Below are positions 16,496-24,901 of a DNA stretch of 64,000 nt, one piece after another. Where the stretch lies: contig NZ_SHKR01000012.1 of the NCBI RefSeq assembly GCF_004217145.1, forward strand, positions 868,001 through 932,000. Reading direction: 5' to 3'. Under the pieces are notes generated by a model. The model was not told where the DNA came from and searched no databases. It worked only from the letters and a program-made list of their open reading frames with translations. Source of the stretch: Kribbella rubisoli. Its GTDB lineage: Bacteria > Actinomycetota > Actinomycetes > Propionibacteriales > Kribbellaceae. Made by a program: the position numbers and the translations under genes. Each line of letters starts with the position of its first letter. The stretch's first letter is position 1.

Positions 16496-16511
16496 TAGAC
16501 CGATCGTTCTA
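16496..16511. promoter_or_regulatory. TetR operator 2
   Basis: TAGACCGATCGTTCTA is a near-perfect palindrome 17 bases upstream of the membrane protein start. It is the second copy of the GATAGAACGNTCGGTCT motif. Confidence 0.7.
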
Positions 16512-16527
16512 TCTACGGAGCAACTCA

Positions 16528-17070
16528 ATGACCAAGACGCTGCGAAACCTGTACTTCGCCCGCTTCGGATTCGCTGTCGTCTGGGCGATCCTGACGATCG
16601 CGATCGCGAAGACCGTCAACCCGGGTGCCGCCGTACTGCTCGTGATCTATCCGCTCTTCGATGCCGCCGCAGCAGTCACCGACTTCCGCTCCTCCGGCAC
16701 CACCCGCCCGAAAGCGCCGCTCTACGTCAACATGGGCCTGAGCCTGCTCGCCGCCGTCGGCCTGGCCATCGCGGCCGCGTCAGGCATCCCGAGCGTGCTG
16801 CGAGTCTGGGGTGCCTGGGCGATCACCGCCGGCATCGTCCAGTTGATCGTCGCGATCCTCCGCTACCGCCTCGGCGGTCAATGGCCGATGATCCTCAGCG
16901 GCGCCATCTCCGTCCTCGCCGGCACCAGCTTCGTCCTGATGGCCGGCCGTCCGGATCCGTCCCTCACCACCATCGGCGGCTACGCGATTCTGGGTGGCAT
17001 CTTCTTCCTCAGTTCCGCACTCCGCCTGCGTCAGCTCGCAGCCAAAAGGTCAGCCCAGTACGCCGAGTAG
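16528..17070 (+). CDS. Small membrane protein (DUF308/HdeD-like)
   Basis: A 180-residue integral membrane protein with about six hydrophobic segments arranged as repeated pairs, e.g. FGFAVVWAILTIAIA, AAVLLVIYPLFDAAAAV, LLAAVGLAIAAASGI and GGYAILGGIFFLSSALRL. The pattern resembles HdeD/DUF308 proteins, some of which relate to acid or envelope stress. ATG follows ACGGAG. The divergent TetR regulator and the operator directly in front suggest that a small molecule induces it. Confidence 0.75.
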   Translation: MTKTLRNLYFARFGFAVVWAILTIAIAKTVNPGAAVLLVIYPLFDAAAAVTDFRSSGTTRPKAPLYVNMGLSLLAAVGLAIAAASGIPSVLRVWGAWAITAGIVQLIVAILRYRLGGQWPMILSGAISVLAGTSFVLMAGRPDPSLTTIGGYAILGGIFFLSSALRLRQLAAKRSAQYAE

Positions 17071-17808
17071 TTCTTCGGAGATCGAGCGGGCCTCGGCGAT
17101 GAGGAGGGGGACTGCCTGCTTGGCGAGTTCCTGGGTCATGCGGAAGGCCGGGCCGGAGACCGAGATCGCCATCGAGATCGGGACGTCGGGGATCGCAACG
17201 GCGTAGCAGACGACACCTGGTTCCTGTTCGCCGTTGTCAGAGGCATAGCCGGCGCGGCGGACCCGGCCGAGCTCCTTGCGGAGCTTGGTCAGGTCGGTGA
17301 TGCTGCGGTCGGTCGCGGCCGGCATGCCGGCCCGGCCGACGATGCGGGCCATCTGCTCGTCGGGCAGGTCGGCGAGGATCGCCTTCCCGACGCCGGTCAG
17401 GTGGGTGTAGGCGCGGTGCCCGACCTCGGTGAACATCCGCATCGCGTGCCGCGACGGCGACTGGGCGATGTAGACGACCATGTGCCCTTCGAGTACGGCG
17501 AGATTCGCCGACTCGCCGATCTCGCGGGCGAGCGTGTCCAGGTGCGGCGCCACGATCGGGGCGAGCTGGGAGTCGACCCGGCCGGCCAGCCTCGTCAGCT
17601 TGAGCCCGAGTCCGTACTGGCGGTTCGGCAGCTGGCGCACGTACCCGAGCGAGACCAGCGTCTTGAGGAACCGGTGCGTGGTCGGCGCCGGTACGTCGAT
17701 CGCGGCCGAGAGCTCGGTCAGCGTCGAATCGCCGTTGTCGGCCAGTAGCTCGAGCAGGTGGAACGCCCGTTCGACGGACTGGACACTCCCGGACGTCTTG
17801 TTCTCCAC
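17050..17808 (-). CDS. IclR family transcriptional regulator
   Basis: A 252-residue IclR regulator: winged helix at residues 5-60 (VQSVERAFHLLELLA, PAPTTHRFLKTLVSLGYV) and a C-terminal effector domain with HTHLTGVGKAILA-like sequence (AYTHLTGVGKAILADLP) and a late GVVCYAVAIPD. It is divergent from the importer/Rieske/amidohydrolase operon starting at 18034, so it is the probable local regulator. GTG at 17808 gives the family N-terminus, though its ribosome site is weak. It overlaps the end of the convergent membrane protein by 21 bases. Confidence 0.88.
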   Translation of the reverse strand: MENKTSGSVQSVERAFHLLELLADNGDSTLTELSAAIDVPAPTTHRFLKTLVSLGYVRQLPNRQYGLGLKLTRLAGRVDSQLAPIVAPHLDTLAREIGESANLAVLEGHMVVYIAQSPSRHAMRMFTEVGHRAYTHLTGVGKAILADLPDEQMARIVGRAGMPAATDRSITDLTKLRKELGRVRRAGYASDNGEQEPGVVCYAVAIPDVPISMAISVSGPAFRMTQELAKQAVPLLIAEARSISEELLGVLG

Positions 17809-17857
17809 CGCGCCAGCATAAATGCGCGTCGAGGGCTGGCCAGGTCCGGTCACAAGA

Positions 17858-17873
17858 TTCCACATATCGAAAA
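17858..17873. promoter_or_regulatory. Candidate IclR site and promoter of the catabolic operon
   Basis: TTCCACATATCGAAAA is a partly palindromic AT-rich sequence 50 bases from the IclR start. A TTGACA hexamer sits at 17891-17896, with GAAAAC 17 bases later as a weak -10. This is where a regulator of both genes should bind. The assignment is tentative. Confidence 0.35.
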
Positions 17874-18033
17874 AGGACTTCCAGATAGTGTTGACAGCGT
17901 CGCCGTGGTGAGCGAAAACTGATGCAACACCCCGACGACCGATAGCCCGTAGCTCTCAGCCGACCTCGTAGTACATCGGTGTAGAGAGCTCGTGCCGCCC
18001 CGCGGTCGAACCCGCCTGCCGAGGGAGACACTC

Positions 18034-19437
18034 ATGACTTCCGGCTCGTTGTTCACCCGCCGCCGACTGCTCCAATCCGGACTTGGTCTGGCCGCCGCCG
18101 GCGTCGCCGGGACCTCGCTGGCCGCGTGCGGCGGCTCGTCGTCCGGTTCGCCCGCGGGCTGGACCGAGGTGACCTTCAGTTCCGTGGGTGATCCGACCAC
18201 CCAGAAGATGTTCAAGGACATGATCGCGGCCGCTCAGAAAGAGAGCCTCGACGCGCACAAGATCAAGATCGTCTGGAAACCCGCACCGGGCGACGACTGG
18301 GCCAGCGTCATGCTCCAGTTCGCCTCGGGGACGACGGCCGACCTGCAGCGCATCGACGACGACCGGGTCTACGACCTGGCCACGAGCGGCAAGATCCTGC
18401 AGCTGGACAAGATGATGCAGGACAGCACCAACGGCTTCGACCTGACGAAGTACAGCCCGACCTTCACCACCAAGGTCGCGGTCGAGGGGTACCAGTTCTC
18501 GATCACGCCCGGCATGAGCGCCAACGCCCTGTATTACAACAAGAAACTCTTCTCCGACGCCGGCCTGACCGCGCCGACCTCCTGGGCCGACGCGTGGAGC
18601 TGGGACGAGTTCGACGACGCGGTCAAGAAGCTCACGAAGAAGAGCGGCAACAAGACCGACACCTACGGCCTGCAGTACGCGGTCAACACCATCCAGGCCA
18701 CTGCGTACGGGGCCGGCGACACCGCGCTCTACAACAACCAGACCGAGTGCGGTTACGGCAAACCCGAGACGCTGGACGCGATCGACAAGCAGATCTCCTA
18801 CATCCGCGAGGGGTACGCGCCGACCATCGACGTCGAGTACCTGCCGCTGTTCAACGGCGGCAAGCTCGCGATGACGTGGCAGGCGATGGACATCAGCGCG
18901 CAGATCAGCAAGGACGTCGACTGGGACGTCATGCCCTGGCCGAAGACGCCGCTGTTCGCGATGACGAAGAACTACGCCCGTACCTGGGTGATCCCGAAAA
19001 CCGCGAAAGACCCGCAGGCCGCGTTCCTGGCGATGAAGGCCCTGTGCGGCAAGGCGGCCTCGGAGGTCATGGCCAAGGCGCAGTTCGCCGTACCGGCGCT
19101 GACCGAGGTCGCCAAGAGCGCGGCGTTCACCGACCACCCGCGGCCGAAGACCGCGAACGTCTGGGCCGAGGCGCTCGGCAACGTCGCCGGCAAGCCCGTC
19201 GACGTACCGTTCCCGCGCGGACCGATCGGTACGGCGCTGGCCGACTCCTTCGTCGAGGGCACCAACGCGAACAACCTGGTCAGCGGCAAGCTGGCGACCG
19301 CCGACTACCTGAAGCGCGGCCGGGACGCGGTCAACGCCGAGATCAAGAAGCGCGGCTGGAACGGGGACAAGGGCAAGGAGTTGCTCGAGAAGGGAGGAGC
19401 GCTCACCGATCCCGACCTGAAGGTTGCGGCCAAGTGA
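18034..19437 (+). CDS. ABC transporter substrate-binding lipoprotein (sugar-type)
   Basis: A 467-residue extracellular solute-binding protein of family 1. The N-terminus has a twin-arginine leader (TRRRLLQSG) and a lipobox (SLAAC, Cys about residue 32), so it is exported folded and lipid-anchored. The domain follows, with MSANALYYNKKLFSDAGL and a late RTWVIPKTAKDPQAAFLAMKALCG. ATG at 18034 follows GAGGGA. It is the first gene of the IclR-controlled operon. The oxygenase-type enzymes downstream suggest the ligand may be an aromatic or acidic compound rather than a plain sugar. Confidence 0.9.
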   Translation: MTSGSLFTRRRLLQSGLGLAAAGVAGTSLAACGGSSSGSPAGWTEVTFSSVGDPTTQKMFKDMIAAAQKESLDAHKIKIVWKPAPGDDWASVMLQFASGTTADLQRIDDDRVYDLATSGKILQLDKMMQDSTNGFDLTKYSPTFTTKVAVEGYQFSITPGMSANALYYNKKLFSDAGLTAPTSWADAWSWDEFDDAVKKLTKKSGNKTDTYGLQYAVNTIQATAYGAGDTALYNNQTECGYGKPETLDAIDKQISYIREGYAPTIDVEYLPLFNGGKLAMTWQAMDISAQISKDVDWDVMPWPKTPLFAMTKNYARTWVIPKTAKDPQAAFLAMKALCGKAASEVMAKAQFAVPALTEVAKSAAFTDHPRPKTANVWAEALGNVAGKPVDVPFPRGPIGTALADSFVEGTNANNLVSGKLATADYLKRGRDAVNAEIKKRGWNGDKGKELLEKGGALTDPDLKVAAK

Positions 19438-20330
19438 CGGCGCAGCAAACGGTCACGGCGAGGCGGCGCAATCTCCGCGGCTGGATGTTCATCGGTCCGG
19501 TGGTGACCGGGACGCTGCTGTTCAACGTCATCCCGGTGCTGCCGACGCTGGTCACCAGCTTCACCGACTGGGACGGGCTGGCGGCGCCGAAGTTCACCGG
19601 CGTCTCCAACTACAAGGAGATGTTCTCCGGGCAGGATCCGCTGTTCGGCAAGAGCCTGATCAACACGGCCATCTACACGATCGGGTACGTCCCGGTCGGG
19701 ATCATCATCGGGATCGCCCTGGCCCTGCTGGTGAACAACCGCCTGCGGGGGATGGCCGTGATCCGGGCGCTGATCTTCCTGCCGTACGTGACGTCGCTGG
19801 TCGCGGTCGGCGTGATCAGCCGGTGGGTGTTCAGCGATCAGTACGGCGTCATCAACGCGGTACTGGCGTCGTTCGGTATCACCGGACCGCACTGGCTGGG
19901 CGAACCATCATCGGCGATGGCCGCGGTGATCGTGACGGCGATCTGGGCCAACATGGGCTTCAACATGGTCATCGTCCTGGCCGGCCTGCAAGGGGTCCCG
20001 GAGACGTTGATCGAGGCGGCCACCCTCGACGGGGCCGGCCGGTTCTCCCGGTTCTTCCACGTGACGCTGCCGTTCCTCACCCCGACGATCTTCATGTTGC
20101 TGATCCTGCAGACGATCGGCTCGTTCCAGGTCTTCGCACTCATCCTGGTGATGACAGGCGGCGGACCGGGTGACGGCACCTATGTCTACATCTACCACCT
20201 CTGGTACGAGGCGTTCTCGCTGCGACGGATGGGTTACGCGTCGGCGCTGGCGATCGTGCTCTTCGCCGTACTGCTAGCGGTCACCTGGATCCAGAACCGC
20301 CTGTCGAAGAGGTGGGTGTTCTATCAATGA
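19434..20330 (+). CDS. ABC transporter permease, MalF type
   Basis: A 298-residue inner-membrane permease with six hydrophobic segments and the EAA loop, EAATLDGAGRFSRFFHVTLP, near residue 200, where the ATPase docks. It starts with GTG inside the stop of the binding-protein gene (GTGA), so translation is coupled. It pairs with the next gene to form the channel. No ATP-binding subunit is encoded in the locus; a shared MsiK-type ATPase elsewhere would be expected, as in other actinomycetes. Confidence 0.92.
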   Translation: MTAQQTVTARRRNLRGWMFIGPVVTGTLLFNVIPVLPTLVTSFTDWDGLAAPKFTGVSNYKEMFSGQDPLFGKSLINTAIYTIGYVPVGIIIGIALALLVNNRLRGMAVIRALIFLPYVTSLVAVGVISRWVFSDQYGVINAVLASFGITGPHWLGEPSSAMAAVIVTAIWANMGFNMVIVLAGLQGVPETLIEAATLDGAGRFSRFFHVTLPFLTPTIFMLLILQTIGSFQVFALILVMTGGGPGDGTYVYIYHLWYEAFSLRRMGYASALAIVLFAVLLAVTWIQNRLSKRWVFYQ

Positions 20331-21244
20331 CGATCGAAGACACTCGCGAGAAGAAGCTCGCTCCGCCGCGATCGCCGGCACCCGTGGACGACCGCGGCGA
20401 GGTACGGCGACGGCGGGTCGGCCGGATTGCCGGACCGACGGCGACGTACGTCGGTTGCGTGATCGTGGCCTTGATCGCAATCGCGCCGTTCCTGTGGATG
20501 CTGTCCAGTTCCTTCAAGGAGCCGGGCGACGTGATCAGCCTGACGCCGCGCCTGCTCCCGAGCCCGTTCACGTTCGAGAACTACGAGTATCTGGTCAACA
20601 ACGGCGTCCTGCCGTTCATCCGGTTCCTCGGCAACAGCGCCTACATCACGGTGCTGGTGATCATCGGCCGGCTGATGGTCTGCGCCCTCGGCGCCTACGG
20701 CTTCGCGCGGTTGCAGTTCCGCGGCCGGGACGCGGCCTTCGGGCTGCTGCTCGCGTCGCTGATGATCCCGGACATGCTGATGGTGCTGCCGCTGTACTCG
20801 GCGTACGTGAAGGCCGGCCTGATCGACACCCACTTCCCGTTGATCGTGCCGCCGATCGTCGCCAACACGTTCGGCACCTTCCTGCTCCGGCAGTTCTTCA
20901 TGACCATCCCCAAGGAGTACGACGAGGCCGCGCTGGTCGACGGAGCGAGTCATTTCCGGATCTTCGTGAGCATCATCCTGCCGCTGTCGAAACCGGCCCT
21001 GGCCACGCTGGCGGTGCTGACCTTCGTCAACGTCTGGAACGACTTCTTCGGGCCGTTGGTCTACCTCAGCGATGTCAACAAGTTCACCGTCCCGGTCGGG
21101 CTGGCGTTCTTCCAGACGCAGGACAGCACGCAGTACGGCCCGCTGATGGCGGGCGCGACCCTGGCCATCATTCCGACCGTCCTGGTCTTCGTGTTCGCGC
21201 AGAAGTACTTCACCCGCGGGATCTCGATGACCGGAATCAAATGA
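20327..21244 (+). CDS. ABC transporter permease, MalG type
   Basis: A 305-residue permease, partner of the preceding gene, with ATGA overlap. After a basic cytosolic N-terminus it has six membrane segments; the EAA loop reads EAALVDGASHFRIFVSIILPLS. The end, QKYFTRGISMTGIK, is typical of the MalG class. The N-terminal 45 residues are longer than usual and proline/arginine rich. Confidence 0.92.
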   Translation: MTIEDTREKKLAPPRSPAPVDDRGEVRRRRVGRIAGPTATYVGCVIVALIAIAPFLWMLSSSFKEPGDVISLTPRLLPSPFTFENYEYLVNNGVLPFIRFLGNSAYITVLVIIGRLMVCALGAYGFARLQFRGRDAAFGLLLASLMIPDMLMVLPLYSAYVKAGLIDTHFPLIVPPIVANTFGTFLLRQFFMTIPKEYDEAALVDGASHFRIFVSIILPLSKPALATLAVLTFVNVWNDFFGPLVYLSDVNKFTVPVGLAFFQTQDSTQYGPLMAGATLAIIPTVLVFVFAQKYFTRGISMTGIK

Positions 21245-21277
21245 CGACTCTGTGATGCTCGCGGACAAGGAGACACT

Positions 21278-21724
21278 GTGACCAAGTACGTCGTGGCGAC
21301 GGTCGACGAGATTGCCCCCGGTCAGCGGAAGGTGGTCGAGATCGCCAACAGGTCGATCGGCGTTTTCAACGTCAAAGGCAACTACTACGCGATCCGCAAC
21401 CAGTGCCCGCACGGCGGCGGACCGATGTGCGAGGGCGTGACCTCGGGACTGGTCCGGTCGGACCGGCCGGGGAACTACGACTACATCATGCGCGGGGAGA
21501 TCATCCGCTGTCCCTGGCACGGCTGGGAGTTCGAGATCGCCACCGGCCAGTCCTGGTTCGACCCCGCGAAAACCAAGGTCAAGGCCTATCAGACCGGAGT
21601 GGAGTCCGGGGAGACGCTGGCCAAGAATCCGGAGCTGTCCGCGGCCGGTTTCCAGCCCGGCCCGTACTCCGGCGAGATGTATGAGGTCGAGGTCGATCGC
21701 GACTATGTCATTGTCAATATCTGA
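21278..21724 (+). CDS. Rieske 2Fe-2S protein with enlarged inter-motif loop
   Basis: A 148-residue soluble Rieske protein. The cluster ligands are in CPHGG (C43, H45) and CPWHGWEF (C78, H81). The two motifs are separated by 32 residues rather than the usual 15-17, with the insert SGLVRSDRPGNYDYIMRG between them. The C-terminal 50 residues extend beyond a plain Rieske ferredoxin. It probably carries electrons from the reductase encoded next to an oxygenase-like partner. GTG at 21278 follows AAGGAGA. No large oxygenase subunit is present in the locus, which is odd. Confidence 0.85.
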   Translation: MTKYVVATVDEIAPGQRKVVEIANRSIGVFNVKGNYYAIRNQCPHGGGPMCEGVTSGLVRSDRPGNYDYIMRGEIIRCPWHGWEFEIATGQSWFDPAKTKVKAYQTGVESGETLAKNPELSAAGFQPGPYSGEMYEVEVDRDYVIVNI

Positions 21725-22688
21725 CGCCGCCGGGATGGTGGGCGAGACCACCATCCCGTTGCGGGTGGAGTCGACGGCGCGGGTGTCGGTCGGCGTCACG
21801 GAGCTGGTGCTCGTCGCCGACGACGGCTCGGAGTTGCCGCCGTGGGCGCCGGGGAGCCACATCGACGTGGAGATCCGGCCCGGGCTCGTCCGGCAGTACT
21901 CGCTGTGCAGCGACCCCGAGGACCGTGGTCGATGGCGCATCGCCGTACTGCGGGAGCCGGAGAGCCGCGGCGGCTCGATCGTGCTGTGCGAGCGGATTCG
22001 CGCCGGCGACGTGCTGACGGCGACCGGGCCGCGCAACCACTTCCCGCTGCACGAGTCGCCGCGGTACCTGTTCATTGCCGGCGGCATCGGAATTACGCCG
22101 ATCATCCCGATGATCAAGGCCGCACACGAAGCCGGCGCCGACTGGCGGCTGGTGTACGGCGGTCGCAGCGAGGCGTCGATGGCCTACCGGGACGAGGTCG
22201 CGAGGATCTATCCCGCGCGCGTGCTCGAATGGCCACAGGACCTTCGCGGCCTGATCGAACTGGATCAGCTCCTGGCCGAACCTCAGCCCGGAACGTTGAT
22301 CTACTGCTGCGGGCCCGAACCGTTGATCGCGGCCGTCGAGGCGAAGAGTGCGCACTGGCCGCACAAAACTCTGCAGGTGGAGCGGTTCGCGCCGCGCCCG
22401 CTGACCGACGTACCGCCGAACACCTCGTTCGAGATCGAACTCGTCGACAGCGACGAGGTGCTCGTCGTACCGCCGGACAAATCCATCCTCGAGGTCGTGG
22501 ACGAGGCCGGGATCTTCGTCTTGTCGAACTGTGAGGAAGGCACCTGCGGGACGTGCCAGACGACTGTGCTGGAAGGCGTTCCGGACCATCGCGACTCCGT
22601 CCTCGACGAGGACGAGCGCGCCGCCAACGACACGATGATGATCTGCGTCTCCCGCGCGCTGTCGTCCCGACTGGTCCTCGACCTGTGA
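21705..22688 (+). CDS. PDR/VanB-type oxidoreductase (FMN, NAD and 2Fe-2S domains)
   Basis: About 327 residues in the phthalate dioxygenase reductase layout: flavin barrel with RQYSLCSDP near residue 75, NAD-binding domain opening YLFIAGGIGITPIIPMI, and a C-terminal plant-type ferredoxin domain with ligands in SNCEEGTCGTC plus a later Cys near MICVSRAL. It takes electrons from NADH and delivers them one at a time, here presumably to the Rieske protein. ATG at 21705 overlaps that gene by 20 bases; ATG at 21735 is a reasonable alternative. Confidence 0.88.
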   Translation: MSLSISDAAGMVGETTIPLRVESTARVSVGVTELVLVADDGSELPPWAPGSHIDVEIRPGLVRQYSLCSDPEDRGRWRIAVLREPESRGGSIVLCERIRAGDVLTATGPRNHFPLHESPRYLFIAGGIGITPIIPMIKAAHEAGADWRLVYGGRSEASMAYRDEVARIYPARVLEWPQDLRGLIELDQLLAEPQPGTLIYCCGPEPLIAAVEAKSAHWPHKTLQVERFAPRPLTDVPPNTSFEIELVDSDEVLVVPPDKSILEVVDEAGIFVLSNCEEGTCGTCQTTVLEGVPDHRDSVLDEDERAANDTMMICVSRALSSRLVLDL

Positions 22689-22703
22689 AAGGTGAGATCA
22701 CAA

Positions 22704-23801
22704 GTGGCTGTACAACAACTTGAGAATTACGCCCGGCCGGAGCAATGGACCGGACTAGAGCTGGTCGACACCGACGTACATATCAATCTCCCCGGCCTGA
22801 AGAACCTCTTCCCGTATCTCGAGGCGCGGTGGCGCGACTACATCACCGAGTCCGGTATGGGCGGACTGCCGTCGAACCTCTATCCGTCCAACGCGCCGAA
22901 CCTGTTCCTGGACGGCTCGCGGCCGGAGCAGGGGCCGGCCGGGTCGAGCCTCGAGCTCCTTCAGGGGCAGCTGCTCGACCCGTGGCAGTTGCAGTACGCG
23001 ATCCTGAACTGCACTTACGCCATCGACTCGATCCACAACGACGACCTCGCGGCCGCGCTGGCCCGGGCGCTGAATCGCTGGCAGTTGCACGAATGGCTGG
23101 AACAGGACGACCGGCTGCGCGGATCCGCCGTACTTCCGCTGCAGAATCCGGCGTTCGCGGCCAAGGAGGTCGAGTGGGCCGCGGAGCACAGCCAGTTCGT
23201 CCAGGTGACGGTTCCGTCGCGCAGCCGTGAGCCGCTCGGCCGGCGTGGGTTCTGGCCGATCTACACGGCAGCGCAGGCCGCCGGCTTCGTCGTCGGCGTA
23301 CAGGCCGGCGGGTTGAGTGGCAACCCGACGACGCCGGTCGGCTGGTCGACGTACTTCGTCGAGGACTACGTGAACGTTCCGCTTGCGTTCCAGACCCAGC
23401 TGATGAGCCTTGTCACCGAAGGTGTCTTCGTCGAGTTCCCCGATCTGAAGGTTGCGACGATCGAAGGCGGCTTCAGCTGGTTGCCGCCGATGATGTGGCG
23501 GTTCGACAAGGACTGGAAGGGGCTGCGTCGTGAGGTTCCGTGGGTGGAGCGTCCGCCGTCGGAGGTGATCCGCGACCACGTCCGGATGACGATCGCGCCG
23601 CTCGACCGGCCCGACAGCCCGCAGCAGTTGCTCGAGGTGATCGACCAGCTGATGTGCGACGACATGCTGATGTTCTCCACCGACTACCCGCATGCGCATT
23701 TCGCGAACTCCGCCGACGCGCTGCCGACCGGGATCTCCGACGAACTGCGGACCAAGATCATGGCCGGCAACGCCCACGCGACGTACAGGAGGCTTTCATG
23801 A
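22704..23801 (+). CDS. Amidohydrolase-fold protein 1, lacking a metal-ligand His
   Basis: A 365-residue TIM-barrel protein of the amidohydrolase 2 (ACMSD-like) group. It keeps the first DXH metal motif (VDTDVHI) and the late Asp (MLMFSTDYPH), but where family members have a metal-binding His after strand 5 it reads VVGVQAGG, i.e. Gln. The next gene is a paralogue that keeps this His (IGIHYGGG). This copy may therefore be a non-catalytic partner or a changed enzyme. GTG at 22704 follows AAAGGTGAG; an upstream GTG at 22692 is the alternative. The stop overlaps the next start. Confidence 0.85.
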   Translation: MAVQQLENYARPEQWTGLELVDTDVHINLPGLKNLFPYLEARWRDYITESGMGGLPSNLYPSNAPNLFLDGSRPEQGPAGSSLELLQGQLLDPWQLQYAILNCTYAIDSIHNDDLAAALARALNRWQLHEWLEQDDRLRGSAVLPLQNPAFAAKEVEWAAEHSQFVQVTVPSRSREPLGRRGFWPIYTAAQAAGFVVGVQAGGLSGNPTTPVGWSTYFVEDYVNVPLAFQTQLMSLVTEGVFVEFPDLKVATIEGGFSWLPPMMWRFDKDWKGLRREVPWVERPPSEVIRDHVRMTIAPLDRPDSPQQLLEVIDQLMCDDMLMFSTDYPHAHFANSADALPTGISDELRTKIMAGNAHATYRRLS

Positions 23802-24901
23802 CGCAGACAGAGACACGTCCTGCTCGCCGGACCGCGACGAAGCAGATGATCATCGACTGCGACATCCACAACGTGATGGCGCCGGGTGCGTTGGACCCGT
23901 ATCTGTCGAACCGCTGGCTCAAGCACCACAAGACGTTCGGCTCCCGCCAGCACAACGGGAACGTGTACCCGAAGGGCTCGCCCGCGCGGTACGACGCGTT
24001 CCCGCCGTCCGGCCTGCCCGCGGGTGCGGACCTGGGCTTCATGCAGAAGCAGCACCTCGACGGGCTGAACGTCGAGTTCGGCATCCTCGGACCGCTCAGC
24101 GGATCGGGCAGCCAGCTCGACCCGGAGTACTCCGCGGCGTTGTCGGCGGCAACCAACGACTGGCAGATCAAGGAGTGGCTGGAGCCGGAGCCGCGGCTGC
24201 GCTCGGGCATGATCGTGCCGGCGGAGCACAGCGAGCAGGCCGTCGCGGAGATCGAGCGGCTTGCCGGCCATCCAGGCTTCGTGCAGGTGCTGCTGGTCGC
24301 CCGCAGCTCGGCGCCGCTCGGCGATCGCCGGTACTGGAAGATGTACGAGGCTGCCGCGCGGCACGACCTGCCGATCGGCATTCACTACGGCGGCGGCGTT
24401 CGCGGCGTACCGATCAGCAGCGCGGGCTGGCCGTCGTTCTACCTGGAGGATCACGCGGGGATGTCCGCCGCGTTCCAGGCGCACGTGGCGAGCCTGATCC
24501 TCGGCGGGATCTTCGACCGGCTGCCGAACCTGCGGATCGCGTTGATCGAGGGCGGGTTCGCCTGGTTGCCGTCGCTGGCCTGGCGGCTGGACACGCACTG
24601 GGAGCGGTTCCGCGACGAGGTTCCGCAGGTGCGCCGGCGGCCGTCGGAGTACATCCGTGATCACTTCTGGATGACGACGCAGCCGATCGAGGAACCGCAT
24701 CGGCCGGCCGATCTGCTCAAGGTCTTCGAACACCTCGGCGGCACCGACAAGGTGATGTTCTCGACGGACTATCCGCACTGGGACTTCGATCATCCCTCGC
24801 ACGCGTTCAAGGTCCGGCTGTCCGCGGAGCAGCGGGACACCATTTACACGGAGAACGCCCGGGCGTTCTACAAGCTGCCGGCGCGGGCGGAGTCGCTTTG
24901 A
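23798..24901 (+). CDS. Amidohydrolase 2 family metal-dependent hydrolase/decarboxylase
   Basis: A 367-residue paralogue of the preceding protein, with the metal ligands apparently complete: MIIDCDIHN at the N-terminus, LPIGIHYGGG mid-protein and VMFSTDYPHWDFDHP at the C-terminus. Both paralogues read IEGG where ACMSD has a catalytic His. Family members hydrolyse amide or lactone bonds or decarboxylate aromatic acids. ATGA coupling with the previous gene, and overlap of its own stop with the TTG start of the next, show a tight operon. The substrate is unknown but is likely the compound taken in by the importer. Confidence 0.88.
   Translation: MTQTETRPARRTATKQMIIDCDIHNVMAPGALDPYLSNRWLKHHKTFGSRQHNGNVYPKGSPARYDAFPPSGLPAGADLGFMQKQHLDGLNVEFGILGPLSGSGSQLDPEYSAALSAATNDWQIKEWLEPEPRLRSGMIVPAEHSEQAVAEIERLAGHPGFVQVLLVARSSAPLGDRRYWKMYEAAARHDLPIGIHYGGGVRGVPISSAGWPSFYLEDHAGMSAAFQAHVASLILGGIFDRLPNLRIALIEGGFAWLPSLAWRLDTHWERFRDEVPQVRRRPSEYIRDHFWMTTQPIEEPHRPADLLKVFEHLGGTDKVMFSTDYPHWDFDHPSHAFKVRLSAEQRDTIYTENARAFYKLPARAESL

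Noticed and set aside
18594..19433. Upstream extension of the first permease frame into the binding-protein gene
   Set aside because: The reading is Arg-rich nonsense before 19434; the GTGA overlap gives the true permease start.
20324..22117. Long minus-strand open frame opposite the permease, Rieske and reductase genes
   Set aside because: Its translation is rich in Arg/Asp/His and low in complexity, as expected of an antisense shadow in high-GC DNA, and the plus-strand genes are certain.
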